From: Hansfordia pulvinata
Taxonomy: Eukaryota > Ascomycota > Sordariomycetes > Xylariales
Reading direction: 5' to 3'
NCBI GenBank assembly: GCA_006538405.1
Contig: BJKQ01000011.1
Location: 390,001-454,000 of the forward strand
Length of the DNA: 64,000 bases
Shown: positions 36,658 to 48,622 of the stretch, piece after piece
Layout: every line of letters begins with the position of its first letter
Position numbering within the stretch: position 1 is the stretch's first letter
The notes under the pieces: model-generated
Database searches by the model: none
Seen by the model: the letters and a program-made list of their open reading frames with translations, nothing else
What the model was told of the DNA's origin: nothing
Made by a program: the position numbers and the translations under genes

Positions 36658-38390
36658 TCAAAGCTTCGCCTTCTGCTCCGTGTTCTTCAGACGAACAACG
36701 CCCTGTTGAGGTTGAAGTCAGTTCTCGGTAATAGTTTGCCTTCGTGTCGCCGTTTCTTTTTTCGGATTGCTCCATTTCGGGTTCCAAAATCTGCACACAA
36801 TGTGAAGTTTCGCACTGCGCGCCAGAATAGGGCAACGGGATGAGGTAAGAGTTCGAAGAGAAACATTGGAATGGCAAGCGTAGGGTCAAGATAGATACGA
36901 AATCAGGAAGCAAATGCAGGGTTCGTGTTCTGCAGCCAGTCGTGGGGCGGTGAAACTTACTTCCTGGGTGCAAGTGGCTAACAGAATGCCATCCTTGCTG
37001 AAGATACGCTGGATCACGACGCCTCGACCATCACCGGCCCAAGGGCTTTCCATCTCGACAAACATCCAGTCGTCAGCGCGTACCTGGCGCGGGTTGTGGA
37101 AATATATGGTACTGAAAGGCGAGGACATCCCCTCTGGTTAGCAGATGGTCTCTTGCTCTATCCACAGCAGCTGGTCTCAGTCGGGCAGCAAAACATGACA
37201 GGAAAGCCATGGGGGAGGAGGTCAATGACTCACTGGTCAAGGCTGACCATCATGCCCACCTGAGGTCGTCCTTCGTACTGTGCAACGGCGCTATCGTCAT
37301 TGCCGGCGCCGTCACAGGCCACATCATCGAGAATGAGGCGGCGGCGGGCTTCGGGGAGCGAGGCAACATCGGCAGGGCGCTCACTATAGCGCCACAGGCG
37401 GTGAATGCGGCTGATGGTGCCAATGAAGTAGCTGTCGCTCATGTAGGCGAGGGCGCTGAGATGGGCCTGGTGGCCGCCGTCGTCGCTGATGCGGCCCCTG
37501 GCGCGCACCCACATACGGACGTGCTTGGAATGCGGTGGGGCATCGGGCCCATCCTCGGCGTTGGGGATACGCAAACTGACGACGGGCGAGGCGCCGGGCG
37601 ACGAGGGCGGCTCGGGCGGGGGCGGGATCTTGAGGCCAGTGGGCATGGTGGCAGCATGGGAGACGGTATGGGGGCCGCCGCTACCCTCGCGCATGAAAGA
37701 GCACGTGACAGTGAAGATGGGCCGGCCGCGCTGGCGGGCCTGGACAGTGCGAGTGCAGAACGAGCGGCCTTCGCGAACGCGCTCGACATGGTAGAGAATA
37801 GGGGTGGCGCTGTCACCGGCCAGGACGAAGAAGCAATGGTACGAGTGGACGGCAAAGTTAGAGGGTACAGTCCGTTGTGCGGCCTGCAGAGTCGAGCGTT
37901 AGTCGATGCGCGCTTGAATCCAAGGAGGAAGAAGCGTGGGCGTGCGTGGGAGCGGAGGGGGGATGTGTCCCAGAGTCCGCAAATTCGGAGCTCGAGGCGG
38001 AGGACGCGATGGGCCGAGGCCGAGGCCGGGGCCGGGAAATGGGCCGAAGATGGGGCTCTGGGTCGGAAGCCGCGAAGTCAAACATGAACAGAGACCGAGG
38101 CCAGATGGGAAGAGGAGGCAGAAGCGAGACATACAGCAAGTGTCTGGGCAATGACGGCCCCGCCATAGATGCCGCGGGCATTGGGAGGGTGCCACAGCTT
38201 GCGGGTATTTGTGAAAATGTCCTGGAAAGCGCCGTCAGCAGTCGAAGGCGTACAAGGGGCCGAGCCAGGAGGAAGAAGGCAGGCGACGCACAGGCCCAAT
38301 GTCGACCAGCTCGGTCAGCTCCAGGGCGTTTTCGATGGCGGCCTTGGAGGTGTCGAGGGGCGGCGGCTTGACCAACGTGGGCCGCGACAT
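36658..38390 (-). CDS. Acyl-CoA thioesterase II (TesB/ACOT8-type), peroxisomal, 343 aa
   Basis: Five exons: 38292-38390, 38135-38221, 37234-37883, 36961-37111 and 36658-36702. All phases match. The protein hydrolyses acyl-CoA to free fatty acid and CoA. Exon 2 carries the hallmark WHPPNARGIYGGAVIAQTLA, and exons 3-4 carry a second hot-dog half. Residues matching the E. coli TesB Asp/Thr/Gln triad are present: Asp about 212 (AYMSDSYF), Thr about 280 (SLDHTIYFH, created by splicing) and Gln about 328 (ATCTQEG). The 45-nt last exon gives GVVRLKNTEQKAKL. The final AKL is a peroxisomal targeting signal type 1, so a role beside beta-oxidation is expected. That last intron is longer (258 nt); without splicing the protein ends in an unrelated tail. 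The upstream neighbour on the same strand is the oxysterol-binding protein. Confidence 0.88.
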
Positions 38391-39339
38391 GATCGCGGTG
38401 GTCCGCGTCTGGTTGTCTCGGATGACCGTGCTGCGGGCTCGAAGGCTTGCGCGGGAACACCGGCGCTTATCGCGGAGAGAGGCGCAAGACGAGCGCAGCG
38501 GCGGGCCGGGCAGGCGGGATTGACGTGCGTGATGATCGCCGCGGGGCAGACGGCGAGGGCGACAGCGAGGTTGTGCAGACAAGGCAGAACCTGGGCAGAG
38601 CTGAGTCGGAGACGGGGCAGACGGCGGTGGTGAGTTGATAAATCAAAGGCCTTCGATTCGTCGTCGCTGCGGATAGGCAGGTGCGAGGCGGCCACAGACC
38701 AGGGCAGGCACGAGGCACGAGGCGCCGTGGCGTGGCGCGCGCCCGACCGCGTCCGGCTGCACTGCAGACTGCAATTCCGATGGATGAAAGCCCCCGTTCA
38801 ACACCGGGTTCAGCAGGCCCGCGCGTGCCCCTGTTCACTCACAGCACAGAAGGTGGAGGGGAGATCGCCGCCTGCCCAGACCCATTAACCGAGGCTCGGC
38901 TCAACTGCCCGGGCCCCATACGACTGGAGCACCAACCCATCCGCTTCTCCGTAATGACTTAGAAGCCCTCCTATCATGTCCACGACATGTCCAGATCCGA
39001 TGGATATTCACCACTAGCAAATCACCGAGACTCCACAGGACAGATCGCATACAAATACCTACTCCGTACATACCAACAACCCAATCGCACGTGCAACCCT
39101 CCCCGGAGGCAAGCGCACAAGCCGACTTTCACGTGCATCATTCCAAGGGCTCGGAACCGGGGTCAAGATGCGGTGCATGCATGCAGGTACGAGTGTAGGC
39201 AAGGAGGTACATGGGTAGGTAGACAGATCGTGAGGTTGGATACTAAGGTATGTCTGAGGTCAGGGCAGCAGCCACATTCGCAATATGTAACACGTGTATA
39301 TACCTTACCCTAGGTACCTTGCCCACAGCCGTGTCCATC
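38391..39339. other. Intergenic: thioesterase promoter and OSBP 3' flank
   Basis: About 950 bases. The part near 38.4-38.7 kb is the GC-rich leader side of the thioesterase gene. A few TAGGTA and TACGAGTG words lie at 39.18-39.32 kb. No gene is seen. Confidence 0.5.
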
Positions 39340-42300
39340 TTATTCCTCCTCTTCAAAGAGCCGCTCCAACCCGTCCCATGCAGCCTTGTCTCCGTTGCCA
39401 TACTTTTCCCGCTGCTCCCAGTACCGCCCCGTGAACCGCCAAAACTCCTCTCCAGTCACCTCGCACCGGTCCTTGACGAACCATGCTGGCTCAAACTCTT
39501 CCCCCGTCTCCTCTCGTGCCTTGCGCCGCGCCCGCTGTCCCTCTTCCAGCCGGTTCTTCTCTTCTGCCGCCAGGTCGTACTCTCCGTCCTCCATCGCCCG
39601 CTGGTCCGGTCGGTGCCGTGAGTCGGTCGGCGCAATCCACTTACGCAGGTTGTCGTCAAGGTGGTTGAACGTCAGCACAAACGGCGTCAGGTTGAACGGG
39701 ATGTTGTCGGGCCGCTCGTTCGCCTGCCACACCACAAATGCCCGGCTCGGATCGCTGATGCTGCCCATCTTGTCCTTGGGCTCTTCCACCGTCGTCTCAA
39801 ACCCGGGCGTCAACCGCGCGTAGATCTTCGAGTTCCATCGGCCCCGATGCTCATCCGCGGCCGTCCGTCCGCGTCCAGGATCTTGCCCGACAGTCCATAG
39901 GCGCTTGACGCCTTCCACCCTCGCGCTCTAAAGTCCAGCAGGCACACCTCGCCCGTCGTCCAGTTCTTGATCTCTACCGGCCCGTAGTTGTCCACCACTG
40001 GGTTGCCCGTGATGATGCCCACCACCTGAGACATGGGCTTCTTCCACGTGTACAGCTCCTCCTTGCCTCCCGCCGTCGGGCGCAGCTTGAGGAACCATGT
40101 TCCCACGTGGTGGATGTCAAATGATTTTCCCAAGAACTTGGACTTGATGTTGGCCTCGCCCCAGTAAGTCCACTTGGCCGACTCGGCAAAGGACGCGCCG
40201 ATCGGCGGGTGGTGGCTGACTTGCTCGATGAAGAACCTGTATCCCTTGTCCGGTCGCGCGTACTCAAATGTCTCGCCCAGTAGAGGGTTGAAAGGCTTGG
40301 CCACGCGTCCAATCGTCGAGGCAAACTCACTCGCCGCGAAAGCCGCGACGTACAGCATGCGCTCGATCGAGTCGGAGCGATCCGCCGCCTGGTCTAAAAG
40401 CTCGGCGTACTCCATATCCTCGCCCGTCCGGAAGAGGAACGAAGTGGGCTCGTTGAACGTGACGGGCAAAGTCATCTTGGTCATGTCCTTGCCAATCATG
40501 GATTTCAGAATGCCCTGTGAGGTGGTGCGTTAGTAGATTGCCAACAGAGAATATTTGGTATTTTCAGCTTACCCAGAGGGAGATCTTCGGCCTGTTGTCG
40601 TCATCTATTCCCAACTTGGTCCGGACACCATTTTCATAACCCTTAAATGCGCTGCTAATGTCGTCGCCTGACACAACAAGACCATGTCCCGCCTCGGCCT
40701 CTGGGACCACGTCAGACGGCGGCATAGGTTCAACGTCGACCTCGCCAGCATCAACAGCGTCGAAGAACTCTTCGGCTTCGGATTCCGAGTCTTCTGAGAT
40801 GTCGACATGCGACAGAACCGTGCCCTTGCGCGTCAAGCTGGTAGGGGACTTGGGGGCACTGGTGTCCTGGGTGGCAGCCTCTGCTTGTGCGTCCTTTCGA
40901 ATGCTGGCGCTGCTCTCGGGCCGGCCAGACTCCTCCATGACCTCGCGGAGGGCCTTCTTGGTCATCTTGCGCTTGAGTTCTGCCTCACCTACTCTGGCCT
41001 CTAGAACCTCCTGCTCAGCAGCCACCTTGGCCATGCTTTCCTCCCACATCTGGCGCATCTCCACTTCCTTGTCTAGACGGTATTGCCAATGTGCGTCGCG
41101 GTCCTTGGATATCCTCAACAAGTCGCCCATTAAGCCCTTCAGACTTTTGATGGCAGCGTCGTACGTGGCCAGCGCCTGGGCCGCGCTCGGGTCGACCAAG
41201 GACATTGTAGGGTTCTTCTGAGCTTCGTTCTGAAGAGCCGCACTGACCTGGGCAAGCGTATCAAGCTGCAACTTGGCTGATTGGGCGGTGATGTTAAATG
41301 CGTCCTTGCTCGCCGTAGGCAGCTCAGCCTGGCTAGACTGCCCAGCATAGTCATCCTCGTCATCTTCGTCAATGTCCCCAGGAATTGTAGGTGCGCCATG
41401 ACTTGGGTTCCTGCCCCCTTCATCGGTCGTGCCAACGTCCACAAAGTCGTCCATGTCACTCCCGGCGACACTTCCACGGTGGCGGCTGGCGGGGGCCTTG
41501 GCTGACGGCTGTCGCTGCAGATTGAGACTGCTGCGGGCGCCCGAGACACTGGCAGCCTCGCTGTGCATGTCGCTGATGGTGGAGCCGGCGAAATTGCTGC
41601 TGGCTTGCTGGAGCAGCTCGGCACTGTGCGCCTTGTTCTTCTCGTCCTGTTTGGCCTGGTCCTTCATCCATTGGATCGCATTGTTCAAGGCCCAGAACCA
41701 GCGCTTGGCTTCCGCCTCGTGGTTGGCCCGCAACGTGTACTTGACTGACGACTTTCCGATAATCTCAAACTTGGTCTTGTCATCGGGGCTCATGTGCAGC
41801 TTCGCAATGCGCATGCTGATGGCGCCACGGCATGCATTTTCGGCATCGTCTTGGTGCTTATAGTAGCTCATGACACCGTTTTCCAGAACGAACCACCGAA
41901 GCTGGTACCCCTTGCGGTAATTGGTCCATTTCTTGAGATAGCCTTTCATCGTGGGTTCGCGGCCAGAGGCGGGGTCGCCGGCAGCGGTCGCTGCCGGACC
42001 AGCTTGGGAAGTGGCGTGCCCAAGGACTGCCTTCTCTTGAATGCTGCGCTGAGCGGCGACCGCAGCGGGAGACCTCTTAAGCATCGCCCGAGTGACGTCG
42101 TCATTGGTGACATGCTGGGGCAGCTTGCCCTTGCGGTCGCGCTGGAATGGGTCGGCACCATGAAGCAGTAGAGCTTGTATAAGCTTGGTGTCTTTCTTGC
42201 GCGCTGCCTCATGCAGCAAGGTTCCGCCGGACTGGACGGTAGCTGGCTCAGAAGGAAGCTCGATACTGTTGATGTCAAGAATGGTCTTGACTCTGGGCTC

Positions 42301-44099
42301 CTCGAGGATCTGCCCGAGGGTGTCGTAGGCGCCTCTCTGCACAAGCTCCTGTACTTGCCTGACCTTGTCTTGGACAAAGAGGGTACGGGCGAGCTGCAGC
42401 TGTTGAAAGATCTCAGGGTTGCGAGCTACGTCGAGAGGCAGCTTGCCTGCAGCGTTGGCCACGGCGTCATTGATGTCTTTCTGCTCCAGCAGGACCTGGA
42501 CCACGTTGCCACGGCCTTGAGCGGCAGCGATATGCAGGGGCACATTGCCATCCTTGTCGCGGGCATTGACATCAATGTACCCTGCACCATCGGAGAGTAC
42601 GTATTCTACAACGTCGAACTCGGCGCACTGAATTGCGAGGTGCAAGACAGTGGTATCGTCGAGGGGTGTTGGGTCGACAGCGTTTAGGGAAGTGGTACTG
42701 GGGCGGGGGCCGTTGTCGCATGTGTCGCGGATTGCCTTGGAGATGCCGGCGGTGTTTCCAGCGCGTAGAGCCTCGACAATGCGAAACTTGCGAACCGAGG
42801 ATTCGAGAGAGGCGTTTTTGTCGGCGCCAGAAATGGTGTTGGAGCGGGGGTGGGTAGCTGGGGCAGGAGACGAGGTGGGAGGGACAGAGGGGACGGCAGG
42901 AGCTGCAGCGCCGGTATTGCTGGGCTCACGCGAGGGTAGCTTGTGGAGCGACATCCTGGAGCTGTTGCCCTTTACTGACGGCGACGAGGTGTTGGCAGGC
43001 AGGGAGTTGAGGCCCGAGGCATGGGACGAGCTCGCCTCGGAGGCTCTGTCGTCGTCGTGGCTGGTGGTGCTATTGCGACGATCTTTGTCTCGGCGGCGCA
43101 GCAGGTTGAGGGCTGCCGACTTGGATCGATGGAGGTGGCTGCCCTGGCTGTGGGGAGGAATAAAGTTAGAGCAGGTCAGACTATGGAGGCTTTGGGAGCC
43201 GGCTGGGGGTTTGAGTTGACACGAAAGCGGCTGATGCCCTTGTGGGAGAAGCAGGGGTGGATTTGACGTCGAGGAGCGGCGGATCAGCGGTCAGCCAAGC
43301 TATTAAGGTAGCTGCTGACGGCTACCGCTACTTATTAGGGTGCACGGGAGGGGACCGGGTGGGCTGGAAAGTTGGTGGTAGCGGGCGGGCGGTAGCTGGT
43401 CCGTCCGGCGCAGGGCTTCGATTGCGGTGGCAGCCCGCGTGCGCACAATCGCAAGGGGGCTGTTGACGAAGGGTAATTGACCGGGCATTGGAGGGGCAGA
43501 AGTATGAACAGTCTGTTGGAGGCGTCTCGCGATGGCGACAGCGCCAGCGGTGGCAGCAAGGGGGAGGGCTGGAGCATGCAACAGGACAGGGGCGCCGGCT
43601 GGCTGGACCGCGCTGGGCCATGCCAGACAGAGTAGGAACCTGGCAGGCTGGTGTGCTCCGCGGTGGGTGAAATGTGGCGCGCTGCGATGCGACTGCTGGG
43701 GTGCATCCCAGCTGCGCGAGAGCAACGGAAATCCACATGGACCGTGGAAGGACCCCGCTGCCCGCCGGAATCCATTGGTGATCAAGCTTGACGGTTGTCC
43801 AGATGGCGTGGGATGTGACGAAGCTACCTCAGTCTCCAGCCACTCGGAGGAGACGAGACGAGGGAAGCTGAGGCTGCAGCCACCGACAGCGGTGACTTAT
43901 GGGCAACGAAGCAGACGGCAGACGAGTGTGACATGTGCCGAGGGGCACGAGGCAGCGGAGTAAAAGCAAGCCTCTCCAGGCAAGTACTCGTAGCACAGGG
44001 CAGCATAGGGCGGAGCAGGGCGAGAAGGGTAGAGTGGGTAGAGCAGGGCTATCGCATTGGCTGGCGAGGTTCAACATACCTTTCACCCGTGTCGGACAT
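39340..44099 (-). CDS. Oxysterol-binding protein, Osh1/Osh2 type (ankyrin-PH-FFAT-ORD), with apparent frameshift
   Basis: The model has three exons: 44080-44099 (MSDTGE plus two bases), 40573-43147 and 39340-40514. Introns are 932 nt (branch CTAAC close to CACAG) and 58 nt. Domains in order: ankyrin repeats about 170-345 ([39 protein letters not shown]), PH domain about 407-505 ([20 protein letters not shown]), a coiled region, a FFAT motif near residue 790 (EEFFDAVDA after an acidic run) for binding ER VAP proteins, and a C-terminal ORD with the signature EQVSHHPP. Role: sterol/PI4P transfer at ER contact sites. The ORD breaks at a G-run on the coding strand (39842-39845). The frame shifts after RPRMSIG and resumes one frame over at [13 protein letters not shown]. 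As written, about 167 C-terminal residues are lost. The tiny first exon is less certain than the rest. Confidence 0.85.
43148..44079 (-). other. Long first intron of the oxysterol-binding protein gene
   Basis: A 932-nt candidate intron with donor GTATGT after a 20-nt coding exon, and CTAAC followed by CACAG at the 3' end. Intron phase matches exactly (AG plus C). It contains one TACTCGTA word at 43985 and no coding frame. A different upstream start cannot be excluded. Confidence 0.5.
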
Positions 44100-46307
44100 G
44101 GCGGAGGCGCCGCGCAATGGGCTTGAAGCAAGGCCACGAACAGGAGCCGGGCGGGCGAGCGTTGCGCTGACAGACAGTGGACGCAGACGCAGGGAAAGCC
44201 CCGAGACGGCGAAGGGGTGGGCGGAGGAGGGGAGTAGGAGTAGGAGGGGAAGCTGGAGAAGAAGAGAAGAAGAATCTCCAGCTTGGTGGTGATAATAGGT
44301 AGGCGGTACCAAAGAGGTAAATGGTGGTGGTTCATGTGCCCGTAGGTACTAACGACTTTTGCGCCCCGGTGTCCTATGAGTACGGTAGGTACCTCTCGTA
44401 GTTGACAGCGGTGGCGGTGGCGGCGGAGGCAGGAAGGTGCAGGCTGACCACACAACAACGCAGGTGCAACCAACCTACATACATACGGTACCTATGTAAC
44501 ATATGTTCTCGTACCGGTTTAAGAGGTAGGTAGGTTAGTAGGTACGGTGGGTTTACCTAAGCCGATTGGTAGGTGTACCTAATGCCTGGGGGCGATGATG
44601 AAAGGTAGAGACAGGGCTGGTCTCAAGGAGGAGGAGGAGGGAAGGCGTGTTCCGATGCAAAGAATAATAAGAACAGACCAGACAGGAGGGCCAGCTGGTC
44701 GATGGACTATGGGTAAACAATAACAAGGCCGAGCAAGGTCGGTAGAGGCATATACGGCACGAGCAGCTCCGTGGGCTCGCGAGTGGGCTATATTTATCGG
44801 TCCCTCGGGGCGCCAGATTGGCTACAAAGCCGTGGTGAAACAGGGCCGGATGAAGCAGTGACTAGTTAGCAGCAGCGGTATCGAGGCAGCCTGCGATCTT
44901 CCGGCGTTGGGCACTGATGCGCGTCAGTCTTCGTCGTGTCTGTGTCTTGCGCCGTGGCCAGACAAGCGCGCGGCCACGTTGTCCCCGGATGGCCCCGTCT
45001 CTTGTTGGCAGCGAGAGTCTCGAACCCGCTGGCGAGGGCAGCTGTCGGCAAGTCATGAGGCATAATCAGGACCGAAGAGAAGAACAGGAGCGGAGAGACT
45101 GCTGTGGGCGGCACCATGTAAGCCGGTCGATGACGGCCAACATAACATGGGTCCAACGGGGGAGGAGTTGAGCAGATGCTCGTACCTTGCACAGCTATGT
45201 TAGGTACATGTCACGAACACACGTTCAAGGATGGACGAATTCGTCCCCTCACCACTGCTGACGCCTCGTGCTCCCCAGAGATGAAATCACTCTACCGCTG
45301 CTGCTCCACGAACATGGCACCAACCAGACAGCGAGCGAAGTGGTGGGTTGGTACTCGCAGGTGGGCTTGTACTCGTAGGAACTGGATGGACCGTCGCCCC
45401 GGGCTCGACTCGATCAATGTCGATCGCTCCGGAGCTGCGAGTAGACTAACCCGTCTCGACGGGTTTGTCCCGCGTATCCGTAGAGGCGTGGTTTTCATGT
45501 GACTGCGCCTTTCTGTGGTAAAGTGTTACTCTTGGGCGTCGCCCTCTCTCTCTTTTTTCTAATTGCTCGGTACGGTTCCCGCCATGCCCCCATCCTCCAA
45601 GCGTACCGCGCCTTACTGACTCGAGGTGGCATGCGTCTCGGAGCCCGGGCAGCCGAGCTAATAAAAAAAAAGAACCTCGCCAGCGAAATGCCCCGTCGTC
45701 AGGTCCGCCCAGTTGCAACCTTGCAAATGCCCCATGACGTAGCGCGGCACCCGCATCTAGTTCATCTCGGGTTAGAAGAACGTGCCAAAGCCCACGAGCC
45801 GGTCCTGATTCCTGCCCCGCCGCTCGACCTGAGCTGGCGGCCTCACGAAAGCTCCCTGGCCCTCAGGATGATTTTCCGTCACGAGTACTCGTACCGCCCA
45901 GTGCCGTACTCGTGCGAACATTCGTAGGAGGGCACTCGCTCTGGACTTCGTGCCGATTTGGAGATGATCTGCAGGCCCCTCTTTCTGGTTGACCGAACAT
46001 GCTCTATCCCTAATGGTATGGCCTGGCTCGCTGTGAACCGAGTGCTCGTAACAATCACCCGCAGCTCGAAAACACGTCTCTCCAGGTCATGGGGAGGATC
46101 AACCGTTGTCTTTCAGCATCTCGACCTCTTCGACTCGTCTGCGTCTTCTTCCCTCCTGCCCAACCCCATCTTGTCCCTGGGCTCGGTAATGGCGCTGTCT
46201 AGCTTTGAGACACGAAAGCAACTTGCTGCCCCTAGCTACCAGACGGCGTGTAATTCATAGGTGGGTGGAAAGCGGGCATGGGAGGAGGCACGATTGCTGC
46301 GTCCGGA
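44100..46307. other. Intergenic: OSBP promoter and PPTase 3' flank
   Basis: 2.2 kb without a supported gene. At 44.34-44.59 kb, just upstream of the oxysterol-binding gene, there is a dense TAGGTA/TACCTA cluster. TACGAGTA/TACTCGTA words occur at 45370 and 45886. The last bases before 46308 are the 3' side of the phosphopantetheinyl transferase gene. Confidence 0.5.
44340..44590. repeat. Dense TAGGTA/TACCTA word cluster
   Basis: The segment repeats words such as GTAGGTAC, GGTACCTA, AGGTAGGTAGG and GTACCTAA many times within about 250 bases upstream of the oxysterol-binding gene. The same words occur in two other intergenic places in the window. Confidence 0.6.
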
Positions 46308-47495
46308 TCAGGCCGTCTCGGCCGTCTCCAGTATCTCATCCAGACCCAGTGGCACAAAGGGACCCAGCTTCCAGCTGAGCGCGTCCTCCGTCTTCTGCGG
46401 CGTCCGTACCGCCGTGCACGTCATGTAGCTCGGGCCCACGGACCGGAGGCAGATGTTGGCGTCCACAACCTTCTGCCCCTTGAATGTGATCTCGTGCTCC
46501 CGGATGACCTGCCGACTAGCCCGTTCCTCCAGTCCCGGCTCCGGGTCGCCCCTCGCCAGCAGTTCGCCCACCGCGCCCGCGCTGACCGCCACCCCGGGCT
46601 CCGGTGCCCGGAAGCGCAGGAACTTGAGCTCGCCGAGCCACGGTGCCAACAGCGCGTCCCCAGTCATCTTGACGTAGGCCTCGCGCAGACACCACAGCGT
46701 GTATAAGGCGCGCAGCTTGGCGTCGAGTAGGTCACTGCCTCCTGGCCCCTGGCCCCGCCCCTCCGCCTCGGCCTCCCGCATCTGCTGCTGCAGCTGGGGC
46801 TCGATGTCGCGCTTCAGGTAGTCGGCCTCGCCGGCGCCAAAGACCTCGGCATGCATGTCGACAAAGTGAGCCCAACCCTCAGCAGCGACGAGGCGCCGGT
46901 CGCGGTCGCGGCGCTCGCTCGTGCAAACAACGTCGGTGCCTACGTTGACGGGGCCCGGCCCCGCGTACCCTGCCACGGCCGCCAGCGCCACCAGACCGGC
47001 CTGGTGGCTGACGTTGAAGTGAACGGTCTTTTGCTGCTGTCTGCCCTCCGAAGAGGAAGCAACGGGAGCGTGTACGGGCTTGCCGTTGGCATCGGCCCCC
47101 AGGGTGGTTTGTGCCCATGGCACGCCGCACCCACGGGCCACGGCCCAGTGCTTGAGCAGGTGCGAGACGAGAGCCATCTTGGCGTCGGCCACGAAGTAAA
47201 AGCGCAGCACCTTCTGCCGCTCCGTTTCGTTGAGGGCAGCGAGTGCACGAGACGCCTGCAAAACTCCCCGTTCCGTGTCAGCGTATGATGAAGCTAGGCG
47301 CGGCCGGCCCGGCGGGCATCACCGGGGTAGGTGCCCAAGGCGGCGCTGAGGGCCACACGAGTGAGGGGTCGAGGGGCACGAGAGGGGCGACCGCCGACGT
47401 ACGTGAGTCTGCAGTTCGCCTGTTTTTGTCGCTTGCGGCCATAGTGGGCGCGTATCGACGATATACTGCAGGATTTGGGGGGATTCGTCTGCCAT
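46308..47495 (-). CDS. 4'-phosphopantetheinyl transferase (Sfp/NpgA type), 346 aa
   Basis: Exon 1 is 47403-47495 (MADESPQILQYIVDTRPLWPQ) and exon 2 is 46308-47255, joined across a 147-nt intron (donor GTACGT, branch CTGAC, acceptor TGCAG) in phase 0. The enzyme moves the phosphopantetheine arm from CoA to a serine of carrier proteins. In filamentous fungi the Sfp-type enzyme activates polyketide synthases, non-ribosomal peptide synthetases and the lysine-pathway aminoadipate reductase. Family motifs are present: NVSHQAGLVAL near residue 111, the metal-binding GTDVV (Asp about 139), and WCLREAYVKMTGDAL (Glu about 223, Lys about 227). A Gln/Glu-rich insert separates the two halves. It is expected to be cytosolic. 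No PKS or NRPS gene lies in the window, so this looks like the stand-alone housekeeping copy. Confidence 0.92.
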
Positions 47496-48622
47496 GGTGT
47501 CGGCCTTTGTCAGGTAGGTTGAAGGGCTTCCAGCCTGCGCTGGACCGTGGTGAGCTCGGGGTTAGAGGTTAGCTCCGGGGGCGTTCTGGTGATCCTGTTC
47601 TGGGCGCTGGGAGAGTATGGGTGGATCTGACAGACGCTCAACAAGGGAGGTCAGCCCCGTGATGGCGATGATGGCAGGTGATGGGGTTGTAAGTGGCATC
47701 CGTCAGCCTGGGATGCGGCCCTCATCCCCGTCGTCGCTCTGTCGCCCAGCCCGTTTCTGCACCGGCTCCGGCTGTGTCACGGCGGGGCGACCTGGCGTGC
47801 CTGCGCGCCCGCTAATCGGGACTTTATTCAGTGGGTCGGTCCCCTGTATGGCGCGCAATCGCAACCGGCGCGATCTGATACTGGGCACTCAAGTTACTCT
47901 TTCCCAAGGCACAGAATCTTATTACTTGGTGTGAATATGGCGGATGATATAGCATAACTACCCCCAGGCATGAATGCGACTATGAAAGAGTCAAATCCCC
48001 AGCCATGGTGACGCTCGGCTGTGTTAACAAATGCTACGTGGGGCCCTCAAGATCTCGCTGCTTGAGGCAGCCTTCTTGACATGACCTACCTGATTCACAG
48101 ACCGCGTAGATCACAGTATGCACCCCAATTTGAGTCACTCTCTGCGAGCTGTAAAGAGAGTGTCGAATGCTTCAATGCCTGCCTGCATGCAATGTGTCCA
48201 TATACGTACATAGCTCTGACGCCTGCCGGTCGTCAGTTCCATCCCGAGACCTCGCACTGTGCGTGAGCGTGATAAAAGGCCCGTTCGGGTGAGAAAGCAG
48301 TGCATAGAACGCACTGTCCTGTAGTGGCTCGGGAGGTACGAGTACGTCCCAACCAAGCACCTGCCGTTTGGCGGGTAAATGCAACCCAGAGTGACCTAAA
48401 CTCACCGTGCCGCTGTCGCGACTGCCTCCCGTCAAGCAACGGCTCCTTCCCGCCAGCGCGACGTCATTCGACCGACCTTTTCCGTCTTTCAGCCTCCACC
48501 CGCGGCCCTCGTCAAATCATAGAAGCATCGTTCTGCTCATTCATTACGATACTTGCGCGGACGACTGCGCTGTACTTCTCAGGCCAGAGAACACAACCGA
48601 AAAGCACCCCTGGCGCGGCGCC
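47496..48622. promoter_or_regulatory. Divergent promoter region between PPTase and the RNA-binding protein gene
   Basis: The two flanking genes point away from each other, so this 1.1-kb spacer must hold both promoters. One TACGAGTA word lies at 48337. No other feature can be assigned with confidence. Confidence 0.5.

Noticed and set aside
39340..47495. Secondary-metabolite cluster suggested by a phosphopantetheinyl transferase and lipid genes
   Set aside because: No PKS, NRPS, terpene or tailoring enzyme is present, and the neighbours are housekeeping genes.
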